From an uncultured Paracoccaceae bacterium (GTDB lineage: Bacteria > Pseudomonadota > Alphaproteobacteria > Rhodobacterales > Rhodobacteraceae), in contig CALHST010000313.1 in the NCBI GenBank assembly GCA_938038825.1, positions 1-9,653 of the forward strand: a stretch of DNA of 9,653 nucleotides, given 5' to 3'. This document shows positions 7,001 to 9,653 of this stretch, piece by piece; the stretch's first letter is position 1, and every line of letters starts with the position of its first letter. Position numbers and translations under genes: made by a program. A model generated the notes under the pieces. The model did no database searches. It had not been told where the DNA came from and saw nothing but the letters and a program-made list of their open reading frames with translations.

Positions 7001-7404
7001 CTTGTGAAACTATCAAGCGGCGTGAATGTCGCCCCCCCGTCGACCGAGAGTTCAAGATCAAAGGAATTGCCCCGGTCCGTGTTGTTGTTCACGATCCGAT
7101 CAAAGCTGAATGCAACCTCAGTTAACGGAAGGCTGCCAGCCTCAACAGTTAACAACAGCGTACCCGGCGTGAAATCAGACCCGCCCGGCTGAATATACAG
7201 CGCGTTATTGCCGTCATCTTGGGACAGCGCATAAAGACCACCCGTTGTCACCCCGCCCGAGGTCACGCCACGGGAAAGATCAGCCTCGGACGAAAACCCG
7301 GTGATAGCCCAGAAATCGCTGTCCAGTGCGCCCGCCAGCCCACCGGCTGTCAGACCAGCACCCAAATATGAATTGAAGGTTTCAGAATAAATTTGCCGAC
7401 GCAT
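4030..7404 (-). CDS. ExeM/NucH-type extracellular nuclease with RTX tail
   Basis: This 1124-residue acidic protein is predicted to cleave DNA outside the cell. Two beta-rich modules come first, about 5-190 and 202-387, each opening with an E-x-F motif and closing with DNVVL or DNVRV. After a PEPEP linker, an OB-fold-like region (about 405-515) includes VGQTVVVEGIVSGDFQ and GDKVRVLGTV. The endonuclease/exonuclease/phosphatase domain covers about 675-1005. Its expected active-site residues are visible: Asn in ATLNVLNFF, Glu732 in GLIELEN, His837 in NHFKSKG, Asp892 and Asn894 in GDLNSYARE, Asp935 in GTLDYGL, and Asp995 and His996 in ASDHDP. A short RTX calcium-binding block (GTDGNDRLAGTGGNDILI and GGGGADIFVF, about 1015-1054) and a hydrophobic end follow. 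There is no signal peptide and no cysteine, which fits type I secretion. The ATG at 7404 is preferred over one at 7419 because GAGGA lies six bases before it. No secretion genes are nearby. Confidence 0.9.
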   Translation of the reverse strand: MRRQIYSETFNSYLGAGLTAGGLAGALDSDFWAITGFSSEADLSRGVTSGGVTTGGLYALSQDDGNNALYIQPGGSDFTPGTLLLTVEAGSLPLTEVAFSFDRIVNNNTDRGNSFDLELSVDGGATFTPLDSFTSDTAADALGLVTQSVTVDLPDLAADTTLQFRWTGNDENGSGSRDEFGIDNVVLSAAETGDMPVSSELFVENFEDDPGTSYTLTTAFDDGGFDFFGRFSVPDTGNGARDDFLQGFDGNFAIFAQDNDGDGGPATTAISIPDIALGGFEAPTLTVSLGALDSEQFQNYEGDDGIRILATLDDGDAVEIGRFAPVAGGGNLALDTDGDGIGDGAVLTTTLQDFTFDLPDGAVLDLQIELTSDASFEPLVVDNVRVGDNSDVTPEPEPGDGTIDDDPTLISDIQGTQDTALLVGQTVVVEGIVSGDFQNGDADDFRSIGGFFLMEETEDQDENALTSEGIFAFEGDGDTALDVNAGDKVRVLGTVVERFGKTTIDVTDVRVEEAEAVDPLSLAVGITLPDLDGREAIESMLVTVTEALTFTESFDYEDFGTATLSTDGPVYQFTQLNAPDVAGNSAYQAETQNRLITIDNGTDGRRGDFDPITAPDGALLGGDNTIRMGQSTTDLTAIVDFTFGEFSLRLPGGVDFDLDEDTNPEPLAPLDVGSDYKVATLNVLNFFTTVEGTTDIGAQPRGADSPEELARQTDKLVTAIVGLDADVVGLIELENDFAGDSFAIMTLVDAINVRVGEVRWDYVDPGIEFVGDDAIAVGFIYDTFTTNLVGDAAILDTPEFLNPLGAGSSDASFNRAALAQTFEDKDSGGIFTASVNHFKSKGSLTGAEADEDQGDGAGNNNATRTEAARVLSEWLETDPTNSGDDDVLILGDLNSYARETPITTLEDAGYTDLARNFEGDEAYSFRFSTQIGTLDYGLANESLLNQVTGADTWHINSDTPVIFDYNLDDTFTFPNILRPTDQELFDGLNPGRASDHDPLVIGLDLENDAPPLIISGTDGNDRLAGTGGNDILISGGGRLDVMTGGGGADIFVFTDTEDRRDGLRILDFDTEIDFLDLDGASVASARSLGNSLRLTLSEDRDSIILRNVSDFESVMIINDGFEFT

Positions 7405-7410
7405 CGGTGT

Positions 7411-7415
7411 TCCTC
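7411..7415 (-). promoter_or_regulatory. Ribosome binding site fixing the nuclease start
   Basis: On the minus strand GAGGA (7415-7411) is six bases before the ATG at 7404. Using the upstream in-frame ATG at 7419 would place this site inside the coding sequence. Confidence 0.75.
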
Positions 7416-7427
7416 GCATGCTAATTG

Positions 7428-7442
7428 GCCCGGAAAACGGGC
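7428..7442 (-). promoter_or_regulatory. Hairpin in the probable 5' leader of the nuclease gene
   Basis: GCCCG and CGGGC (7428-7432 and 7438-7442) form a 5-bp GC stem with a 5-nt loop. It ends 12 bases upstream of the nuclease Shine-Dalgarno on the minus strand. It could stabilise the mRNA or tune initiation; this is too small to call with confidence. Confidence 0.35.
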
Positions 7443-7471
7443 ATATGTATCGCCAGAAAACACCACGTTTC

Positions 7472-7488
7472 GTAACGCTGGCGTGACG
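7472..7488 (-). promoter_or_regulatory. Possible Pho-box-like direct repeat upstream of the nuclease
   Basis: On the minus strand CGTCAC (7488-7483) and CGTTAC (7477-7472) are direct repeats with an 11-bp period. That is the spacing of the TGTCA half-sites in PhoB boxes, but each half departs from consensus by one or two bases. A -10-like GATACAT lies at about 7452-7446, and the nuclease start is 68 bp downstream. Extracellular nucleases of this family are phosphate-regulated in some bacteria, which makes the idea reasonable but unproven. Confidence 0.25.
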
Positions 7489-7788
7489 ATCAGATCAAGG
7501 TTTTGAAACTTCAAGGATTGCCGCACTCACGGCGGTGTCCCCACACAACCAAACTCAAGCCTACCCGCACGAGTTGAAATATCAACTGAAAATAGAATCT
7601 TTGTGAGGTTACCTTTGGTCACCCAACGGTTTTCGCACATCATTTGCGCAAGAGTTTCCGGCAAAAGCCACGTACAACATCCCGAACACGGTGATGTCAC
7701 TGTGCCTAAATCTCTTACGCAACACGTGCTTTCACTGCAAAAAACAACCATGAGATTCCGGCAAGGAACTCAAAATTACTTCATTACT

Positions 7789-7832
7789 TACAATTATTTA
7801 AGCAAATTCCACACAAACCGACAATTTGCTTA
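7789..7832 (+). promoter_or_regulatory. 10-bp inverted repeat next to a possible -10 element upstream of the MFS gene
   Basis: TAAGCAAATT at 7799-7808 and AATTTGCTTA at 7823-7832 are perfect inverted repeats separated by 14 bp, in an AT-rich stretch. A TACAAT -10-like sequence at 7789-7794 directly precedes the left arm, so the repeat would overlap the transcription start. That placement suits an operator or a 5' stem-loop. The -35 is not convincing. It lies about 155 bp before the MFS start. Confidence 0.45.
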
Positions 7833-7985
7833 GATCGCCTCTGGAACACATGACATGACCGGGCAGACGACACGCGCACCCTCTTGCGGATGCGACCTAT
7901 GACAGCCAAGATTTCCAGGCATTTACGGCAACGGCAGCAATTCGCCCATACGTAATAGCACAGCAACTCAATTTGGGACGCCAAG

Positions 7986-9209
7986 ATGGTTTCGCGTGAT
8001 GCACAATACTTCTTGCTATTGAACGCAGGCCATTTTCTTGACCATTATCTTATGCTCATTTTTGCGACTGTCGCGGCCCTTGCATTAACCACCACTTGGG
8101 GGCTGTCTTACGCCGAATTGCTACCCTATGGCGCCGCCGGATTTGCGGCCTTTGCCTTATGTGCGCTTCCAATGGGTGTGCTTGCAGATCGGTGGGGCCG
8201 TGACGGAATGATGACCGTCTTCTTTACGGGAATTGGACTGGCATCAATCGTCACCGGATTGGCGCAAACTCCTCTTCAATTAGGGGTTGGGTTATTCTTT
8301 ATCGGCGTTTTTGGGGCCATCTATCATCCTGTCGGTTTGGCCATTGTCACATCGCGATGGAAGAAAACCGGGATGCGCCTGGCGGTCAACGGCATCTGGG
8401 GGAACCTTGGTGTCGGCGCTGCGGCGCTTGTGACGGGCGTTATGATCGACTTTGCCGGTTGGCGCGCAGCGTTCATTATACCAGGCGTCGTGTCGATCTT
8501 GTTTGCCCTGCCTTATGTTGTGGTATCGCGCGGGATCCAAGCCGACATGGCCGCCAAAGGCGCGACCACACCAACGAGCGCAAGCAGCAGCCCCATGATG
8601 CGCGTGTTGCTGTGTGTCTATCTAACCGCCACACTCGGCAGCCTTGTATTTCAAGCAACAACCGTATCACTGCCCGAGATTTTCGAAGAACGTTTGGTCG
8701 GACTGGCGAAATCTGTCGAGATTGCCTTTGCGTCACTGAATATTCAATCGGCATCGGTGATCGGCATAATGGCGTTTTTCGTGTTTGCCGCTGCATCGCT
8801 GGCGCAGCTGGTGACAGGGGCCATGCTGGATCGGCTGGGGGCACGCCCCACACTTGCCTTGGTCACCAGCGTGCAAATCGCGGCCTTTTTGGTGATGCCG
8901 GGGCTTACTGATATGGCCATGCTGATTGCAGCCGTGATCGTCATGCTCGGCGTGTTTGGGCAGGTGCCGGTGAACGATTTCCTGATTGGCACAACAACGT
9001 CCCAAAAGTCGCGCTCCCGCGCATTTGGCGCACGGTATCTCGTAAGTTTTCTTGCGTTTACAGCGGCCTTGCCTTTGATCGCGTTTCTTCAATCAAACTG
9101 GGGGTTTGACGGCGTGTTTCGCGCCTTGTTGGTCTGCCCGTTGCTCATTCTGATCAGCAGCCAACTCTTGCTGCCCAAATCAACGCAAAAGTCGATAGAA
9201 CCCATGTAG
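7986..9209 (+). CDS. Major facilitator superfamily transporter
   Basis: The 407-residue, very hydrophobic protein should span the inner membrane about twelve times. The MFS loop motif between segments 2 and 3 is clear as GVLADRWGRD at 64-73. Its counterpart in the second half is GAMLDRLGARP at 278-288. A polar stretch at about 183-203, rich in Ala, Thr and Ser, is the central cytoplasmic loop. The segment GVFGAIYHPVGLAIVTSRW (108-125) followed by GIWGNLGVGAAALVTG recalls the fosmidomycin-resistance (Fsr)-like branch, whose bacterial members are often of unknown substrate; drug or metabolite export is possible. GGGA at 7975-7978 is seven bases before the ATG. The gene stands alone, divergent from the nuclease and convergent with a TctA gene 21 bp downstream. 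The superfamily is certain and the substrate unknown. Confidence 0.88.
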   Translation: MVSRDAQYFLLLNAGHFLDHYLMLIFATVAALALTTTWGLSYAELLPYGAAGFAAFALCALPMGVLADRWGRDGMMTVFFTGIGLASIVTGLAQTPLQLGVGLFFIGVFGAIYHPVGLAIVTSRWKKTGMRLAVNGIWGNLGVGAAALVTGVMIDFAGWRAAFIIPGVVSILFALPYVVVSRGIQADMAAKGATTPTSASSSPMMRVLLCVYLTATLGSLVFQATTVSLPEIFEERLVGLAKSVEIAFASLNIQSASVIGIMAFFVFAAASLAQLVTGAMLDRLGARPTLALVTSVQIAAFLVMPGLTDMAMLIAAVIVMLGVFGQVPVNDFLIGTTTSQKSRSRAFGARYLVSFLAFTAALPLIAFLQSNWGFDGVFRALLVCPLLILISSQLLLPKSTQKSIEPM

Positions 9210-9228
9210 CCAGACGCATAACTGGCTA
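9207..9228. terminator. Small hairpin between convergent MFS and TctA genes
   Basis: TAGCCAG at 9207-9213 and CTGGCTA at 9222-9228 form a perfect 7-bp stem with an 8-nt loop. The left arm includes the TAG stop of the MFS gene, and the right arm ends two bases before the TctA stop. Only a short T-run follows on the plus strand (GTTTAC), so a bidirectional terminator is likely but may be weak. Confidence 0.5.
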
Positions 9229-9230
9229 GT

Positions 9231-9653
9231 TTACAGGTCGGTGGGTCGCACCAGATTGCGGACAATCGCCAAGATTGTAAAAACCGTAAGCCCCCAAAAG
9301 AACCACGTGATTGGACCGCGCAAAAGGATCGACGGATCACTGCCGGACATCAACATGGATTGGCGGAAATTGTCCTCGAGCAGTGGCCCTAGGATGAAGG
9401 CAATCAGGAACGGCGCTGCAGGCACACGATAGCGCATCATCAGATATCCAACCCAGCCCATCGCGAACATCACGCCCACGTCAAAGATATTGTTGTTCAC
9501 CGCAAAGACGCCAAAGATACAAAGAACCAAAACGGCAGGCATCAAAATGCGCTTGGGAATGTCAGCCACAAAGCGAAAGCCTTTGATGGCAACGCTGCCC
9601 ACGATGAACAAAAACACCGAACTGACGATCAATCCAATGAACAACCCATAGAC
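9231..9653 (-). CDS. TctA-family permease of a tripartite tricarboxylate transporter, C-terminal part (cut by window edge)
   Basis: The frame is open to the right edge and ends at TAA (9233-9231), giving the last 140 residues. Typical TctA C-terminal features are visible: VYGLFIGLIVSSVFLFIVGS, then FGVFAVNNNIFDVGVMFAMGWVGYLMMRYRVPAAPFLIAFILGPLLEDNFRQSM, with a final membrane segment ending VRNLVRPTDL. TctA is the large inner-membrane subunit that works with a small membrane protein (TctB) and a periplasmic binding protein (TctC) to take up carboxylates such as citrate. The partners and the start lie outside the window. If the operon has the usual order tctC-tctB-tctA, they would be to the right. 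The substrate cannot be inferred. Confidence 0.9.
   Translation of the reverse strand, partial: VYGLFIGLIVSSVFLFIVGSVAIKGFRFVADIPKRILMPAVLVLCIFGVFAVNNNIFDVGVMFAMGWVGYLMMRYRVPAAPFLIAFILGPLLEDNFRQSMLMSGSDPSILLRGPITWFFWGLTVFTILAIVRNLVRPTDL

Larger units (their letters stand above)
7405..7985. other. 581-bp divergent intergenic region with no convincing gene
   Basis: This stretch separates the divergent nuclease and MFS genes. Short open frames exist on both strands, but their translations are rich in Cys, Arg and His, have no recognisable motif, and lack good ribosome binding sites, so I do not call them. The region contains several dyads listed separately. Others are TTGAA-AC-TTCAA at 7503-7514, AGTTGA-N4-TCAACT at 7572-7587, and two GGTnACC elements at 7607-7613 and 7617-7623 spaced 10 bp apart. 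GAGxTTCCGGCAA occurs twice, with TTCCGGCAA at 7656 and at 7756. A regulatory region, an unannotated small RNA or a decayed gene are all possible. Confidence 0.6.

Noticed and set aside
4034..7192. Many plus-strand open frames of 60-170 codons opposite the nuclease gene
   Set aside because: They are shadows of one long, clearly coding minus-strand gene; their translations are low-complexity Ser/Arg/Pro-rich with no motif.
7572..7587. FNR/CRP-type box reading of AGTTGA-N4-TCAACT
   Set aside because: The TTGA and TCAA halves are separated by four bases; FNR boxes need six between these same letters, so the spacing does not fit.
7527..7984. Open frames of 66-76 codons in the gap (7527-7751 minus, 7603-7833 plus, 7784-7984 minus)
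   Set aside because: Cys/Arg/His-rich composition, mutual overlap, no ribosome binding sites and no recognisable domain.
8292..9092. Minus- and plus-strand frames overlapping the MFS gene
   Set aside because: The MFS frame has clear membrane segments and family motifs; the others are antisense or frame-shifted shadows.
1..9653. Mobile element, prophage or defence island
   Set aside because: No transposase, integrase, terminal repeats, target-site duplications, CRISPR repeats or known defence domains were seen; the genes are ordinary chromosomal metabolism, transport and surface functions.

Overview
The window looks like chromosomal DNA of a marine alphaproteobacterium of the Roseobacter group (Rhodobacteraceae). 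This rests on the gene set: a long acyl-CoA dehydrogenase resembling methylsuccinyl-CoA dehydrogenase of the ethylmalonyl-CoA pathway, a VPLPA-CTERM surface protein, an RTX-tailed extracellular nuclease with no signal peptide, a TctA-type permease, and a small XRE regulator of a kind common in that group. There are no rRNA or tRNA genes, CRISPR arrays, transposases or phage genes that I can see. I found no clear undescribed multi-gene system; the oddities are mostly regulatory-scale.

Layout. Positions 1-290 hold the N-terminal end of a LysR-like regulator gene on the minus strand, cut by the window edge, with a diverged 22-bp tandem duplication over its start codon. A small XRE-family regulator (417-779, +) diverges from it and converges, with a 3-bp gap, on a TauE/SafE-type membrane permease gene (783-1550, -). 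The permease gene diverges from the acyl-CoA dehydrogenase gene (1699-3387, +) across a 148-bp intergenic region rich in short inverted repeats. A good bidirectional terminator (3408-3442) separates the dehydrogenase from two minus-strand genes for exported proteins: a VPLPA-CTERM protein (3462-3971) and a 1124-residue ExeM/NucH-like nuclease (4030-7404). A 581-bp region without a convincing gene (7405-7985) follows. It probably carries the divergent promoters of the nuclease and of an MFS transporter (7986-9209, +), and it holds several dyads. The right edge holds the C-terminal 140 residues of a TctA permease (minus strand), convergent with the MFS gene across a small hairpin.

How they fit together. 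Most genes are separate transcription units (alternating strands), so no large operon is visible. The dehydrogenase points to C2/acetyl-CoA assimilation through the ethylmalonyl-CoA pathway. The nuclease, the TctA permease and the two single-gene transporters suggest uptake and turnover of external organic matter, for example DNA and carboxylates. The nuclease and VPLPA-CTERM protein lie side by side on the same strand and both act outside the cytoplasm. A shared role in matrix or extracellular DNA is possible but is inference only.
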